A DNA stretch of 7,022 nucleotides from Anaerolineaceae bacterium UBA4799 (lineage in GTDB: Bacteria > Chloroflexota > Anaerolineae > Anaerolineales > Anaerolineaceae): the NCBI GenBank assembly GCA_002402725.1, contig DHGL01000037.1:50871-57892 (forward strand), read 5' to 3'. The translations under genes were made by a program, and so were the position numbers. The notes below the pieces were generated by a model, which made no database searches, was not told where the DNA came from, and saw only the letters and a program-made list of their open reading frames with translations. This document shows, piece by piece, positions 5,776 through 7,022 of the stretch (positions within the stretch are counted from its first letter, which is position 1; each line of letters starts with the position of its first letter).

Positions 5776-7022
5776 TTAACTTGAACGCGCTCCCCGGCGG
5801 CCAAACTGTCTTTCGAGCAAGTCAACCGATAGGTGGATCATGGTGGGACGACCATGGGGGCAAGTGCGCGGAGAGCTGCAGGCTTCGAGGTCGCTTAATA
5901 ATGCCTGCTGCTCCTCGGAGGATAATACAGAGCCGCCTTTGACTGCCATTCGCTTACAAATGCGCGCGATGAGCCTGTCTTCGATCATTCCCTGCAGCGG
6001 TGCTTCGTCCTCCTCAAAATCCTCCACCACACTGTTGATGGCTGCCCGGGGGTCTTTTTGTGTGAACAAAGCGGGGATGGCGGTTAACCTGAACGAATTG
6101 CGCCCGAACTCCTCCAATTCAAACCCGATCTCCCGCAGAAGCGGCAGGTTGTTCAATATTATTTGCGCGGATTGCGGTGGCATTTGTACCAACAGCGGTT
6201 CCAGCAAGGTCTGCTTGAGGATATTGCCTTTTTGCCGCTGCATTTTTTCAAATAACACACGTTCATGCGCCGCATGCTGATCGATCAGGTATAACCCATC
6301 CGGCCCTTCTGCTACCAGGTAAGTGGCGCCTATTTGTCCAATTAACCGTAATAACGGAATCCCTCCCGTAAAGGTTGCGGGATCCATCGGCGGCTCCTGG
6401 GATGTTCCGACTGGTTTTTCCACCTGGACAGGACTTAGCGGTGGCATCGACTGTGGTGTTAACCAACCTCCATCCAGGTCCAACGAAGGTGTCCATCTCT
6501 GACCGCGCCATTGAGCCGGATTGAGCTGCGGGACAGGTGAATAAGCCATCAAGGCCCGCCTCGCGGCGCGTTGCACCGCAGTGAATACGCGATCCGGCTC
6601 CCTGAAGCGTACTTCCGCCTTGGCAGGATGTACATTCACATCCACCTCCTCAGGTGGAAGGTCAATGAACAATATCGAAAGCGGGTAGCGTCCCACCATC
6701 AGGTAGGATTGATAAGCCTTCAGCAACGCGCTTATCAGGGTAGTATCCTGCACCCAGCGCCCATTCACAAAAAAGGTCATGTCTTTGCGGTTTGAGCGGT
6801 TTATCGAGATAGGGCTGATGAAACCTTCGACCCTCACTCCCTCTTCTTCAAAAACCACTTCGAGAAGCTGCCTTGCCAGTTCCACACCATACAACTGTGC
6901 CAGTACTTCACGCCGCTCGCCATTTCCTGAAGTGCGCAGCACTGCTTTGCCATCTTCCACCAAATGGATCGTCTTGTCGGCATACGCTAATGCATACCGG
7001 CTCACCAGGGTGTCAATCTGCT
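5776..7022 (-). CDS. mutL: DNA mismatch repair protein MutL, C-terminal part (5' end outside window)
   Basis: MutL links MutS mismatch recognition to downstream repair. The gene enters from the right edge: the frame is open through 7022, and the N-terminal GHKL ATPase motifs lie outside. Residues here count from the GTG codon at 7005, which is internal, not a real start. Seen in order: the transducer domain with FVNGR (79-83) and DVNVHPAKAEVRF (122-134, Lys129 being the conserved transducer lysine), a short Pro-rich linker (about 155-215), and the dimerisation/endonuclease domain. The latter carries the metal-binding motif DQHA-x2-E-x4-E (Asp242 to Glu253), CPHGRP (382-387) and a terminal FGR (401-403), all marks of the nicking MutL type found in bacteria without MutH. 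It converges on the sirtuin gene, with five bases between the two stop codons. No frameshift is seen. Confidence 0.97.
   Translation of the reverse strand, partial: QIDTLVSRYALAYADKTIHLVEDGKAVLRTSGNGERREVLAQLYGVELARQLLEVVFEEEGVRVEGFISPISINRSNRKDMTFFVNGRWVQDTTLISALLKAYQSYLMVGRYPLSILFIDLPPEEVDVNVHPAKAEVRFREPDRVFTAVQRAARRALMAYSPVPQLNPAQWRGQRWTPSLDLDGGWLTPQSMPPLSPVQVEKPVGTSQEPPMDPATFTGGIPLLRLIGQIGATYLVAEGPDGLYLIDQHAAHERVLFEKMQRQKGNILKQTLLEPLLVQMPPQSAQIILNNLPLLREIGFELEEFGRNSFRLTAIPALFTQKDPRAAINSVVEDFEEDEAPLQGMIEDRLIARICKRMAVKGGSVLSSEEQQALLSDLEACSSPRTCPHGRPTMIHLSVDLLERQFGRRGARSS

Noticed and set aside
5840..6280. 146-residue open frame on the plus strand inside mutL
   Set aside because: Antisense to the conserved MutL C-terminal domain, low-complexity Ser-rich product with no family signature.

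Overview
The window looks like ordinary chromosome from a bacterium of roughly 50% GC. Protein style suggests a Chloroflexi (Anaerolineae-like) genome: an LCP enzyme carried as a lipoprotein, a receiver-CpaE fusion, a class U-like sirtuin and an endonuclease-type MutL. The phylum is an inference from overall flavour, not from a diagnostic marker. No rRNA, tRNA, CRISPR array, insertion sequence or prophage module was seen.

Layout: bases 1-225 are non-coding. They hold a degenerate G/T-rich repeat (about 2-91, with a related 11-base pair of copies at 81-91 and 105-115), an inverted repeat (142-173) and a promoter-like TACAAT placed six bases before the first gene. Four genes then read rightward and two leftward: an LCP-family lipoprotein (226-1266, +); a tyrosine-recombinase-fold protein that has lost most of its catalytic residues (1362-2252, +); tilS, tRNA(Ile)-lysidine synthetase (2293-3702, -); a divergent 149-base promoter region; a receiver domain fused to a CpaE/MinD-like ATPase domain (3852-5006, +); a Sir2 deacylase overlapping it by ATGA (5003-5770, +); and the 3' two thirds of mutL (5776 to the window edge, -), tail to tail with the sirtuin five bases away.

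How the genes relate: tilS and mutL are housekeeping genes (AUA decoding and mismatch repair). The LCP protein is a cell-envelope ligase. The receiver-ATPase and sirtuin genes form a tight two-gene unit behind a good sigma70-type promoter and a strong Shine-Dalgarno. Nothing in the window shows a complete new multi-gene system. The most interesting points are the apparently catalytically dead XerC/D-like protein, the receiver-ATPase/sirtuin coupling with degenerate nucleotide-binding motifs, two genes whose -10 boxes sit exactly six bases from the start codon (leaderless mRNA pattern), and a 12-base tandem duplication that repeats the last codons and stop of the LCP gene.
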